A stretch of 64,000 nt of DNA from Massilia sp. R2A-15. GTDB lineage: Bacteria > Pseudomonadota > Gammaproteobacteria > Burkholderiales > Burkholderiaceae_D. Position 1 is the first letter of the stretch. Every line of letters starts with the position of its first letter. Positions 1 through 8,591 of the stretch are shown piece by piece. A model generated the notes under the pieces. The model worked only from the letters and a program-made list of their open reading frames with translations. It did no database searches and had not been told where the DNA came from. The position numbers were made by a program, and so were the translations under genes. The DNA lies in the NCBI RefSeq assembly GCF_030704305.1, contig NZ_CP131935.1:1302001-1366000 (forward strand), in the 5' to 3' direction.

Positions 1-27
1 TGAGCGCCACCGCTCAAGGGGTTTTTT
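1..27 (+). terminator. 3' part of a rho-independent terminator of an upstream gene
   Basis: The window opens with TGAGCG-CCAC-CGCTCA followed by AGGGG and a run of six T. This is the loop side and descending arm of an intrinsic terminator; the outer left arm (expected AACCCCT) lies before base 1. Its outer arm and T-tract resemble the terminator at 1842-1876. It probably ends transcription of a gene left of the window. Confidence 0.55.
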
Positions 28-223
28 CATTTGGGATCACGTTCTGCCGCAGCGCCAATCAACCGCATTCCCCACGCGGGCGCGTACTCCGGCTGCTTGC
101 TACTAAGAAATTGTCCTTGCGCGTTTAATACGGCGTAGAAATTTTTCCTCAAAAAAATTGAACTTCGGAACTTTCCACGGCTCAAACTCATTCCTTCACG
201 CAAATGATGTCAGGAAACTTCAG

Positions 224-1801
224 ATGAAAAAAGGCTTCACTTTCGCTTCGCAATGCCGTGTTCACGCCTTGCTGTGCTGCAGCGCTGCCGTACTGTTGAC
301 CGCTTGCGGCGGCGGCGCGTCCAGCGCCGGCACCGCCCAGCCAACCCAGGCGGCTGCGGTTTCGTCGACCAGCCCGGCGAACCAGTCCGGCGCGCCTGTC
401 GCCAGCGAGACGACCAGCGCCCCTGTTGCCCCCGCGACCAGCGCACCTGTGGCCAGCGAGACGACCAGCGCCCCTGTTGCCCCCGCGTCCAGCGCCCCTG
501 TCGCCCCCGCGTCCAGCGCACCTGTCGCCCCCGCGACCAGCGCACCTGCCGCCAGCGATACGACCAGCGCACCTGTTGCCCCGGCGACCAGCGCGCCTGT
601 TGCCCCCGCGTCCAGCGCACCGGTCGCCCCCGCGTCCAGCGCACCTGTTGCCCCCGTTCAGCCGGCGGCCAGCTCCCCAACAACGACCGCGGCGGTAGCG
701 GCGGCTTGCACCTACTACATCGCGCCAACCGGCTCCGACAGCGGCGCGGGTACGCTCGCTTCGCCGTGGAAGACGGTCGCGTATGCCAGCGCTAAATTGA
801 CTGCCGGCAAGACCCTGTGCGCCCGTGGCGGCACCTACTATGGCCAAGCTGGCCTGATCTGGAAATCGTCTGGCACGGCCGCGGCGCCGGTGACGTTCAG
901 AAACTATCCGGGCGAAACTCCGGTCTTTGACGGCCAGTGGGGCGACACCGGCACCGACGGCGACTTCCTGGTGTTCTCGAACAACTCGCACGTCGTCGTC
1001 GACGGCATCACGGCGCAGCACTTCGCCGACCAGTACGGCAACGGCACCATCGACCTGCACAACGGCGTGGGCCCGGTGGACGACATCACGATTCAAAATA
1101 GCACCCTGATCGACAACGGCAGCCACACCGCCCAGGATCACCATATCTATATCGCCACGGGCGTCACCAACGTCACGATCCGCAACAACCGCTTCATCCG
1201 CGCCGCCGGCTCGGCGATCCAGGCCTATCATTCGCCCGCCTCGAGCGGCATCAAGGTCTATAACAACGTGATGATCGGCGGCACGCTGAAGTGCTCGCAG
1301 AGCAAGAGCAATCCCTGCTCGGCCAGCGCAACCCAGCACTGGGGCCTGATCATCGGCGACGCCAAGGACACCCAGATCTACAACAACACGATCTACGGCA
1401 TGCAGTACGGCATGGACTTCAACTACGGCACCACCAGCACCGGACCGTACGTCGTCAAGAACAACCTGATCGTCAACAGCACGGTCGCCGCCATCCGCGT
1501 CGATTCGGCCTATGCGCCGTATTTCACCAGCGACTACAATGGCTTTTCGGGCAACGCCAACGACATCAACTGGAAAGGCTCGAACATGACCGCCGCCCAG
1601 TTCGCGGTCTCGACCACCAACGAGCGTCATGCGGTGAGCGGCAATCCGATGTTCGTCAATGCGGCCGCCGGCGACTTCCACCTGAACGCGGGCAGCCCGA
1701 TGATCAACAAGGCGCTGTCGATGAACCTGTTCAGCACCGACATGGACTGGCTGGCCCGTCCGAGCGGCGCGTTCGACATCGGCGCTTACGAGAAACAGTA
1801 A
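224..1801 (+). CDS. Right-handed beta-helix lipoprotein with repetitive Ala/Pro/Ser/Thr linker
   Basis: The 525-residue product starts at ATG 224, preceded by AGGAAA at 212-217; the in-frame codon at 158 would place extra sequence before an evident signal peptide. Residues 1-28 form a lipoprotein signal ending in LLTAC, with C28 the predicted lipidated cysteine. Residues about 45-160 are a low-complexity linker built from SAPVAP, ASSAPV and TTSAPV units. From about residue 163 the protein resembles pectate-lyase-like right-handed beta-helix proteins: it opens with YYIAPTGSDS and has many IYNNTI/VTIRNNRF-type turns. It ends in the FDIGAYE motif typical of choice-of-anchor Q proteins. It is probably an outer-membrane-anchored, surface-exposed polysaccharide-binding or modifying protein. 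The substrate is unknown. It lies beside exopolysaccharide genes, which fits that role. Confidence 0.85.
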   Translation: MKKGFTFASQCRVHALLCCSAAVLLTACGGGASSAGTAQPTQAAAVSSTSPANQSGAPVASETTSAPVAPATSAPVASETTSAPVAPASSAPVAPASSAPVAPATSAPAASDTTSAPVAPATSAPVAPASSAPVAPASSAPVAPVQPAASSPTTTAAVAAACTYYIAPTGSDSGAGTLASPWKTVAYASAKLTAGKTLCARGGTYYGQAGLIWKSSGTAAAPVTFRNYPGETPVFDGQWGDTGTDGDFLVFSNNSHVVVDGITAQHFADQYGNGTIDLHNGVGPVDDITIQNSTLIDNGSHTAQDHHIYIATGVTNVTIRNNRFIRAAGSAIQAYHSPASSGIKVYNNVMIGGTLKCSQSKSNPCSASATQHWGLIIGDAKDTQIYNNTIYGMQYGMDFNYGTTSTGPYVVKNNLIVNSTVAAIRVDSAYAPYFTSDYNGFSGNANDINWKGSNMTAAQFAVSTTNERHAVSGNPMFVNAAAGDFHLNAGSPMINKALSMNLFSTDMDWLARPSGAFDIGAYEKQ

Positions 1802-1841
1802 GCAGGCCGCAGTCCCGCGATAAAGCGGGGCCAGTCTCTTG

Positions 1842-1876
1842 AAACCCCTTGGGCGTCATCGCCCAAGGGGTTTTTT
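1842..1876. terminator. Bidirectional intrinsic terminator between convergent genes
   Basis: AAACCCCTTGGGC and GCCCAAGGGGTTT are perfect inverted arms around GTCATC, followed by a T-run on the + strand and preceded by A residues that give a T-run on the - strand. It sits between the lipoprotein gene (ends 1801) and the acyltransferase gene (ends 1912), which converge, so it can serve both. Confidence 0.9.
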
Positions 1877-1911
1877 CATTGGCGCCGGGCAGGAGGGGGC
1901 GATGCGTTTCC

Positions 1912-3108
1912 TCAATCGGCGCCCACCGCCGATGGGGGCGCCGTCCGCGCCCGGCCTTGCAGCAAAATGCGCTTGGCCAGGCGGCGCAGCCTGTAAGTCT
2001 GGGATTCAAACAAGCGGTAGGACAGATACGATGCCGCCAGCAGGGTGGCCAGCATGCCGAGGTAGATTGCCAGGTGCAGCGGCTGGTGCGGCGACAGGGT
2101 GCGCAGGCCCAGGGCGGTCCAGAGCCATTGCTGCAGCAGGCCGATCAGGGGAAGGTGCAGCACGTACAGGCTGAACGAGAAGTCTGCAAAGAAGCCGCCG
2201 ATCTTCGCCAGCGGGCGCCGCAGCGTCGAGCTGGCCGAGGCCTGGAACTGCAGGCTCGACATAAAGACCAGGAACACCACGCTGCACACCAGGTCCGGCG
2301 CCAGGTTGGCGAAATCGAACGCATCCATGTTCCAGGCCAACCGGTAATACACCCACAACGCGGCCGCCAGCACCAGCCAGCAGGCGCGCACGCCGGCGCC
2401 GCACTCGATGCGGATGCGGGAAAAGGCCACGCCGAGCAGCCATACGGCGAAGTAGCCGACGAGCGGACCGGGCAGCAGGCCCGCCAGCGCGATGACCGTG
2501 GCGCCGCATGCGAAACGGGCGGCGAGGCGGTGCGCCCAAAACGCCGCGACCAGCAAGGGGAACATCAGGTAGTACCAGGTTTCGTTGGCCAGGCTCCACA
2601 GCGCCAAGTTGTCGCCGAACACGGGCACCGAGACGGTCTGCAGGCCGAACAGGTTGCCGGCGAAGGCGAGGGCGGAGTAACTGTTAGAGGGAGAAAAATC
2701 GATGCGGCTGGCGCTGACGACGCCTGTGCCCACGCCCAACAAGAGCGTGAGCACGAAAGTTGGAATCAGCACGGTCCACAGGCGCGTCACGCGGTCGATC
2801 GCGTAGCCGGCGATCGCCGCGGGCTGGCGAAACTTGTCGAGCAGGCTGCCGCCGACCAGCCAGCCGCTGATGACGAAAAATACCAGCACCGCGTGGTGCG
2901 CGAAGCCGGTGATGAAAGCGAGCCCCTGAAACCACAGCGGCGGGCCGGCCACCTCGCGCAGGCCCGGATAGACCTCGGCGCGCAAGTGTGCGGCCGCGAC
3001 CTCGATCGCGGCCAGGCCGCGCAGCACGGCAATCAGCACCGAATGCCAGCAGTCGTCGCCGGACTGACTATGAGCCTGGAATGTCAGTTTGGGAATGTGC
3101 TTGCGCAT
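1912..3108 (-). CDS. Acyltransferase family 3 (OafA/OPG-type) membrane protein
   Basis: The 398-residue protein starts at ATG 3108, with GAGGAG six bases upstream. It has the usual length and about ten hydrophobic segments of acyltransferase-3 proteins. Diagnostic segments are HSVLIAVLRGLAAIEVAAAH near the N-terminus, VLVFFVISGWLVGGSLL, LWSLANETWYYLMFPLL (the conserved E in the first third) and FSLYVLHLPLIGLL near the C-terminus. The family moves acetyl or other acyl groups across the inner membrane onto surface polysaccharides. It is transcribed divergently from the SGNH hydrolase gene at 3331; such pairs often act together on O-acylation of a glycan. The long open frame continuing upstream to 5193 is only a high-GC artefact antisense to the glycosyltransferases. 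Confidence 0.85.
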   Translation of the reverse strand: MRKHIPKLTFQAHSQSGDDCWHSVLIAVLRGLAAIEVAAAHLRAEVYPGLREVAGPPLWFQGLAFITGFAHHAVLVFFVISGWLVGGSLLDKFRQPAAIAGYAIDRVTRLWTVLIPTFVLTLLLGVGTGVVSASRIDFSPSNSYSALAFAGNLFGLQTVSVPVFGDNLALWSLANETWYYLMFPLLVAAFWAHRLAARFACGATVIALAGLLPGPLVGYFAVWLLGVAFSRIRIECGAGVRACWLVLAAALWVYYRLAWNMDAFDFANLAPDLVCSVVFLVFMSSLQFQASASSTLRRPLAKIGGFFADFSFSLYVLHLPLIGLLQQWLWTALGLRTLSPHQPLHLAIYLGMLATLLAASYLSYRLFESQTYRLRRLAKRILLQGRARTAPPSAVGAD

Positions 3109-3330
3109 GGCGACTCCTCGGGTGCGAACTGCCCACCTTATCAATTGGGCAAGCGCTCGCATTGAAACTGCGCAAATGACCGGACCAGTATGCGTAGCGA
3201 ACGGATGGCACGAAAGCTGATCCCTGACAAATGCGCGTCTTGCAATCTCTCGCAAAATTGCATTTGCTTGTTTCAAAGCGGAGGCAGTTGCTCCTGCCAC
3301 GCGATCGATTTTTCCCATCCGAGGTGACGC

Positions 3331-4326
3331 ATGCGGCAAATTTACGAATACCACCCGATTATCGGCTACCGGTTCATCCCCAACCTGCGCGCGCGCATAC
3401 CGCATGAAAATGGCGGCTACCTTGTGCAGGTCAACGACACCGGCTTTCGCTCGGACCGCGCCTTCGTTCCTGCGCGGGCGCCCAGCAAGCCGCGCGTGCT
3501 GGTGTTCGGCGATTCCTTCACGGCCGGCGATGCGGTCCCGAACCACGAACGCTACACCGACCTGCTCGAGACGAAGCTGGGGGCGGAGGTCTACAACTAC
3601 GGGATCTCGTCCACCGGCACCGATCAGCAATACCTGGCCTGGCGCGAGTTTGCCCGCAACATCGAGCACGATGTCGTGGTGATCGCCGTGTTCGTCGAAA
3701 ATGTGCGCCGCGTGACGGCGCGCTACCGTCCCCACCGAGATGCGAGCGGACGCTACCGCATTTACGCGAAGCCGTATTACACCTTCGAGCGCGGCGAGCT
3801 GCAGCTGCACCATGTTCCGCCGCGCGCCGAGCCGCTCGAACTGGAGGACATGCCGCCGGAGGAGCAGGCCGCGGTCGATTCGGGCGGACGCTTCCAGCTG
3901 CTGCGCAAGGTGGCGGCGGCGGCCGGCGTCAAGGACGCGATGCAGCGCCTGACGCATTACCAGCCGGTGCCCGATTACGATTCGCCCGACTCGGCCGGAT
4001 GGCGCCTGATGCGCGCCATCCTCACGCAGTGGATACGCGCCCTCGACCGCCCGGTGATCCTGATGCCCTTGCCCTTGCCGCAGCACATAGACGAGGTATG
4101 CGACTCGTCCGGCTACCAGGCCAGGTTCGCCGAACTGGCGGGCGAACTCGGTTGCACGCTGCACGACCCGCTGCCGGATTTCCTGCGCTACCCGAAGGCC
4201 GAACGCCGCCGCTTTCGCTGGGAAAAGGACATCCACTTCACCCCCGCTGGACACCGGGTGCTGGCCCAGTCGCTGGCGCCGGTGCTGCAAAAAATGCTCC
4301 TGCCCGCCGCCGCGGCGCCGGCATGA
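3331..4326 (+). CDS. SGNH/GDSL hydrolase family protein
   Basis: The protein has 331 residues and starts at ATG 3331 after GAGGTGA. The nucleophile motif GDSFTAG places S62 as the catalytic serine. The C-terminal block KDIHFTPAGH (about residues 299-308) supplies the Asp/His pair. No signal peptide or membrane segment is evident, so it is probably cytoplasmic or exported by another route. SGNH enzymes of glycan loci add or remove O-acyl groups. It is the first gene of a forward train of glycan genes and faces the acyltransferase at 1912-3108, so a role in O-acetylation of the polysaccharide is inferred. The exact reaction cannot be read from the sequence. Confidence 0.75.
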   Translation: MRQIYEYHPIIGYRFIPNLRARIPHENGGYLVQVNDTGFRSDRAFVPARAPSKPRVLVFGDSFTAGDAVPNHERYTDLLETKLGAEVYNYGISSTGTDQQYLAWREFARNIEHDVVVIAVFVENVRRVTARYRPHRDASGRYRIYAKPYYTFERGELQLHHVPPRAEPLELEDMPPEEQAAVDSGGRFQLLRKVAAAAGVKDAMQRLTHYQPVPDYDSPDSAGWRLMRAILTQWIRALDRPVILMPLPLPQHIDEVCDSSGYQARFAELAGELGCTLHDPLPDFLRYPKAERRRFRWEKDIHFTPAGHRVLAQSLAPVLQKMLLPAAAAPA

Positions 4327-4359
4327 ACCGCTGCCGCCGCGCGCAGGTGAAGCATCGCC

Positions 4360-5481
4360 ATGGGACCGGACATGAATAGGATCGCGCACCTGACGTCGGC
4401 CCATCCGCGCCACGACACCCGGATCTTCCTCAAGCAATGCCGCACCCTGGCCGCGGCCGGTTACGACGTCACGCTGGTGGTGGCCGACGACGCCGGCGAC
4501 GGCTGCCGGGAGGCGGTCAAGTTCGTCGACGTCGGACGCCCGCGCGGCCGGCTCGACCGTATGCTGGTGACCACGCGGCGCGTGTTCAGCGAAGCCGTCG
4601 CCCAGGACGCGGCGCTCTACCATCTGCACGACCCGGAACTGATCCCGGTCGGCATGGCGCTCAAGCGCCGCGGCAAGAAGGTCATCTTCGATTCGCACGA
4701 GGACGTGCCCAAGCAGCTGCTGAGCAAACCGTATCTGGGCCGGGTCTCGCAACGCGCGCTCTCCGGCGCGTTCTCGCTGTTCGAGCAATATGCCTGCAGG
4801 CAGTTCGACGGCATCATCGCGGCCACGCCGTCGATCCGCGACAAATTTCAGAAGATTAATGGCAGGACGGACGACGTCAACAATTTCCCCATGGTTGGAG
4901 AACTCGACGCGGCCATCCCGTGGACGGAAAAGCGCAAGGAAGTGTGCTACGTGGGCGGGATCGCGGCGATTCGCGGCATCCGCGAAGTGATCCGCGCGAG
5001 CGGCCTGCTGCAATCGGGCGCGCGCCTGAACCTGGTCGGCGCGTTTTCCGAGCCGGAGCTGGAAGCGGAAGTGAAGACGTACGAGGGCTGGGGACGGGTG
5101 AACGAACTCGGCTTCCTCGACCGTGGCGGCGTGCGCGACGTGATGCAGCGCTCGGTCGCGGGGCTGGTCACCTTCCTGCCCATGCCCAATCACCTCGATT
5201 CGCAGCCGAACAAGATGTTCGAATACATGTCGTCGGGCATCCCGGTGATCGCGTCGGATTTCCCGCTCTGGCGCGACATCATCGAGCGCAACGACTGCGG
5301 TGTGTGCGTCGATCCGCTCGATCCGAAAGCAATTGCCGGCGCGATAGATTATCTCGTACTAAACCCGGACATCGCGAAACGCATGGGCGAAAACGGCAGG
5401 AAGGCAGTGCTGGATCAATATAACTGGTCGGTCCAGGCAATAAAGTTAACCGAGTTCTACGCCGCAATCTTGCGCGTTTGA
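4360..5481 (+). CDS. Glycosyltransferase family 4 protein
   Basis: This 373-residue GT-B fold enzyme starts at ATG 4360 with AGGTGA upstream; a second ATG at 4372 (MNRIAHLTSAHPRHDTRI) is possible. The N-terminal half carries the acceptor-side HPRHDTRIFLKQC and LYHLHDPELIPVG blocks. The C-terminal half has the nucleotide-sugar region with MFEYMSSGIPVIASDF, a GT4 hallmark, and DCGVCVDPLDPKAIAGAI. It should transfer a sugar from a nucleotide donor to a lipid-linked glycan at the cytoplasmic face. Its stop overlaps the region where the next glycosyltransferase begins, so the two are probably co-transcribed. Donor and linkage are unknown. Confidence 0.88.
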   Translation: MGPDMNRIAHLTSAHPRHDTRIFLKQCRTLAAAGYDVTLVVADDAGDGCREAVKFVDVGRPRGRLDRMLVTTRRVFSEAVAQDAALYHLHDPELIPVGMALKRRGKKVIFDSHEDVPKQLLSKPYLGRVSQRALSGAFSLFEQYACRQFDGIIAATPSIRDKFQKINGRTDDVNNFPMVGELDAAIPWTEKRKEVCYVGGIAAIRGIREVIRASGLLQSGARLNLVGAFSEPELEAEVKTYEGWGRVNELGFLDRGGVRDVMQRSVAGLVTFLPMPNHLDSQPNKMFEYMSSGIPVIASDFPLWRDIIERNDCGVCVDPLDPKAIAGAIDYLVLNPDIAKRMGENGRKAVLDQYNWSVQAIKLTEFYAAILRV

Positions 5482-5525
5482 TGGGGTCGTCGATTCCCTC
5501 GCGCACGGCGGCAACGGTCCGACAC

Positions 5526-6755
5526 ATGCGCATTCTCTATATCAATCACTACGCCGGCTCGCCGCGCCACGGCATGGAATTCCGGCCGTATTACCTGGCG
5601 CGGGAGTGGACGCGGCTGGGGCACGAGGTCCACATCGTCGCCTCCGCGCATACCCATCTTCGGGCCCGCCAGCCCGAGCTGATGGGGCAGTCGCGCCTCG
5701 ATGAAACCATCGACGGCATCCGCTACACCTGGTTCGCCGCGCCCGGATACAGCGGCAACGGCATCGGCCGCGTGCGCAACATGGGCGCCTTCATCGCCCG
5801 CCTGTATCGCGAGAGCAAGCGGCTGGCCGCCGGGTTCAAGCCCGATGTCGTGATCGCCTCGAGTACCTACCCAATGGACATCTGGCCCGCGCACCGGATC
5901 GCCCGGCTGGCCGGCGCGCGGCTGGTGTTCGAGATCCACGACCTGTGGCCGCTCACGCCGATCGAGCTGGGTGGCATGTCGCGCCGGCACCCCTTCATCA
6001 TGATGGCGCAGGCGGCCGAAGGCTTCGCCTATCGCAACGCCGATAGCGTCGTCTCGATGCTGCCCAAGGTGCAAACGCACGCGGAGTCGCGCGGCATGGC
6101 GCCGCATAAATTGCATGTCGTTCCAAACGGCATCGACCCCGGCGAGTGGATGGACGACGGGCCGGCCTTGCATGCGCATGCCGAGGACACGCTCGCCAAG
6201 CTGCGCGGCCAGGGGCTGTCGATTGTCGGCTACGCCGGCACGCACGGCATTTCGAACGCCTTGCACACCTTTGTCGACGCCGCAAAACTGATGCGCGGCG
6301 AGCAGGTCGCCTTCGTGCTGGTTGGCGGCGGGCCGGAGAAGGCCGGCTTGCAGCAGTGGGCGCACAGCGAACGCTTGAGCAACATCCACTTCATCGATCC
6401 GGTCGTCAAGGCGCAGGTGCCGGCGCTGCTGCAGTGGTTCGATGTGGCGTATATCGGCTGGCGCCAGCACTCGCTGTATCGATTCGGCATCGCGCCCAAC
6501 AAGCTGATGGATTACATGATGGCGGCGCGGCCCGTGCTCCACGCCGTCGATGCCGGCAACGACCCGGTGGGGGAGGCGGCGTGCGGGCTGACGGTCGCGC
6601 CCGAGAATCCGCCCGCGGCCGCGCAAGGCATACGGACCTTGTTGGGCTTGCATCAGGATGAGCGCGCGGCAATGGGGCGGCGCGGCAAGGCGTTTGTGCT
6701 GGAAAACCTGACCTACACCGTGCTGGCCGAGCGATTCCTGGCGGCGTGCCACTAA
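5526..6755 (+). CDS. Glycosyltransferase family 4 (WbuB/WcaI-like)
   Basis: This 409-residue GT4 enzyme opens with MRILYINHYAGSP, the usual start of WbuB-like transferases. ATG 5526 is therefore preferred, although ATG 5481, overlapping the previous stop as TGATG, would add 15 residues and allow translational coupling. The conserved blocks are FEIHDLWPLTPIELG (acceptor domain), HVVPNGIDPGEW, VGYAGTHG and FGIAPNKLMDYMMAARPVLH (donor domain). WbuB-type enzymes add an amino sugar early in O-antigen or capsule repeat assembly. It overlaps the following sugar-1-phosphate transferase gene as TAATG. Confidence 0.88.
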   Translation: MRILYINHYAGSPRHGMEFRPYYLAREWTRLGHEVHIVASAHTHLRARQPELMGQSRLDETIDGIRYTWFAAPGYSGNGIGRVRNMGAFIARLYRESKRLAAGFKPDVVIASSTYPMDIWPAHRIARLAGARLVFEIHDLWPLTPIELGGMSRRHPFIMMAQAAEGFAYRNADSVVSMLPKVQTHAESRGMAPHKLHVVPNGIDPGEWMDDGPALHAHAEDTLAKLRGQGLSIVGYAGTHGISNALHTFVDAAKLMRGEQVAFVLVGGGPEKAGLQQWAHSERLSNIHFIDPVVKAQVPALLQWFDVAYIGWRQHSLYRFGIAPNKLMDYMMAARPVLHAVDAGNDPVGEAACGLTVAPENPPAAAQGIRTLLGLHQDERAAMGRRGKAFVLENLTYTVLAERFLAACH

Positions 6756-7372
6756 TGTCGATGCCGGATCTTGCCATGTCAAAAACCGACATCTTCCTCA
6801 AGCGCGCTTTCGATCTCTGCTTTTCGGCGGCCGGGATCATCGTCTTCGCCCCGCTGATATTGGCCTGCTGGATCATCGCCGCGATCGAGACGCGCGGCAA
6901 CGGCTTCTTCGTCCATCCGCGGGTCGGCCGCCATGGCCAGATCTTCCGCGTCATCAAGATCAAGACCATGCACGCCGGCGACGCGCGGCGCAGCCCTATC
7001 GCGGCCCACAACGCGGCGGTCATCACGCGTTCCGGCGCTTTTTTTCGCAAGTACAAGCTCGACGAGTTGCCCCAGCTATTCAATGTTTTTATGGGCAGCA
7101 TGAGCTTTGTCGGCCCGCGGCCCGACGTGCCCAGTTACGCCGATCAGCTGACAGGCAACGACCGCATCATCCTGCTGATGCGGCCGGGGATTACCGGTCC
7201 CGCCTCGATCAAATACCGGAACGAAGAATACCTGTTGTCGATCGCGGAGGACCCGCGGCTCTACAACGACAGCGTCATCTGGCCCGACAAGGTCAGGATC
7301 AACAAGGAATATTTTCTTAATTATTCCTTGCTGGGTGATTTCAAGTACATCGCACAAACTCTTTTCAGGTGA
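6755..7372 (+). CDS. Initiating sugar-1-phosphate transferase (PglC-like, bacterial sugar transferase)
   Basis: The product has about 205 residues and is of the small PglC/WecA-independent monotopic type rather than the long WbaP/WcaJ type. One membrane segment lies near the N-terminus (FDLCFSAAGIIVFAPLILAC). Family signatures follow: VGRHGQIFRVIKIKTM, the catalytic KLDELPQLFNV with its Asp-Glu pair, MSFVGPRPDVP and RPGITGPAS. The enzyme moves a sugar-1-phosphate from a UDP-sugar to undecaprenyl phosphate, starting the repeat unit. ATG 6755 overlaps the previous stop (TAATG); ATG 6776 is the main alternative. The gene sits directly before a DegT-type aminotransferase, suggesting the first sugar is an aminated UDP-sugar. 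Confidence 0.88.
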   Translation: MSMPDLAMSKTDIFLKRAFDLCFSAAGIIVFAPLILACWIIAAIETRGNGFFVHPRVGRHGQIFRVIKIKTMHAGDARRSPIAAHNAAVITRSGAFFRKYKLDELPQLFNVFMGSMSFVGPRPDVPSYADQLTGNDRIILLMRPGITGPASIKYRNEEYLLSIAEDPRLYNDSVIWPDKVRINKEYFLNYSLLGDFKYIAQTLFR

Positions 7373-7379
7373 GGTCGCC

Positions 7380-8591
7380 ATGGATACCCAGGTTGGCAGT
7401 TGGCCCAGTTTCTCCGCGGAGGAAGCGACGGCCGTCCAGAACGTCATTTTGTCGAACCGGGTCAATTACTGGACCGGAACCGAGTGCCGCGAATTTGAAA
7501 AGGAATTCGCGGACTGGACCGGAACGCAATTCGCCGTGGCGCTGTCGAACGGCACACTGGCCCTGGACGTGGCACTGAAGGCGCTCGGCATCCGGGCCGG
7601 CGACGAGGTGATCGTTACGCCGCGCACCTTCCTGGCCTCGGCCAGCTGCATCGTCAACGCCGGCGCCATTCCCGTGTTCGCCGACGTGGACCGGGACAGC
7701 CAGAACATCACCGCCGAGACCATCCGGGCCGTGCTCACGCCGCGCACCCGGGCCATCATCTGCGTGCACCTGGCCGGTCTGCCTTGTGACATGGATCCGA
7801 TCATGGCGCTGGCCGAAGCGCACGGGATTTTCGTGATCGAGGATTGCGCCCAGGCCCACGGCGCGCGCTACAAGGGCCGCATGGTCGGCAGTATCGGGCA
7901 CATCGGCGCCTGGTCGTTTTGCCAGGACAAGATCATGACCACCGGCGGCGAAGGCGGCATGGTAACCACCAGTTGCCGCCAGTGGTGGCAGCTGATGTGG
8001 TCGTTCAAGGACCATGGCAAGTGCTGGGACGCGGTCTACGCGCAGGCGCATCCGCCCGGATACCGCTGGGTCCATGAGTCCTTCGGCACCAACTGGCGCA
8101 TGCTCGAGATGCAGGCGGTCATCGGGCGCATTCAGCTGAAGCACATGGCCTTGTGGACGGCGCAGCGCAAGGCCAACGCGGAGCGGATCGCGGCGGTCTG
8201 CCGCCAGCATGCGGTGGTGCGGGTGCCGCCGGTTCCGGCCGGTGTCGAGCCGGCGTTCTACAAGTTCTACGTGTTCGTCGACCCTGAACGCCTGGCGCAG
8301 GGCTGGACGCGCGACCGGATCGTGGAAGAAATTTGCGCGCGCGGGGCGCCATGCCTGCACGGCACCTGCTCGGAGGTGTACCTGGAGAAGGCCTTCGACA
8401 ACACCGGCTATCGTCCGAAGAACCGCCTGAAAGTGGCGCGCGAGCTGGGCGAAACGAGCCTGATGTTCCTGGTGCATCCGACCTTGACGGAGGCGGATCT
8501 GGAGCGCACCTGCCAGGCCATCGGGGAAGTGCTGTCGATGGCGGAGGCGAAACAGCCTTCGCCGCAGGAGTCGCTGCCTTGCCCTGGATGA
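7380..8591 (+). CDS. DegT/DnrJ/EryC1/StrS family aminotransferase
   Basis: The 403-residue PLP enzyme starts at ATG 7380, after AGGTGAGG. The PLP-binding lysine is K184 in the block SFCQDKIMTTGGEGG, and VIEDCAQAHGA is the conserved cofactor-contacting segment. The family aminates keto sugars bound to nucleotides. A WbpM-like dehydratase is encoded at 16075-18042, so a UDP-4-keto-6-deoxy sugar is a plausible substrate, giving a 4-amino sugar for the adjacent initiating transferase. This is inference from context. It is distinct from the second aminotransferase of the locus (wbpE). Its stop overlaps the next start as ATGA. Confidence 0.85.
   Translation: MDTQVGSWPSFSAEEATAVQNVILSNRVNYWTGTECREFEKEFADWTGTQFAVALSNGTLALDVALKALGIRAGDEVIVTPRTFLASASCIVNAGAIPVFADVDRDSQNITAETIRAVLTPRTRAIICVHLAGLPCDMDPIMALAEAHGIFVIEDCAQAHGARYKGRMVGSIGHIGAWSFCQDKIMTTGGEGGMVTTSCRQWWQLMWSFKDHGKCWDAVYAQAHPPGYRWVHESFGTNWRMLEMQAVIGRIQLKHMALWTAQRKANAERIAAVCRQHAVVRVPPVPAGVEPAFYKFYVFVDPERLAQGWTRDRIVEEICARGAPCLHGTCSEVYLEKAFDNTGYRPKNRLKVARELGETSLMFLVHPTLTEADLERTCQAIGEVLSMAEAKQPSPQESLPCPG

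Noticed and set aside
1912..5193. A very long reverse-strand open frame (over 1,000 codons) across the SGNH and glycosyltransferase genes
   Set aside because: Only its C-terminal 398 codons (1912-3108) encode a recognisable acyltransferase with its own ribosome site. The rest is antisense to clear glycan genes and has the Arg/Ala/Gly/His-rich look of high-GC shadow frames.
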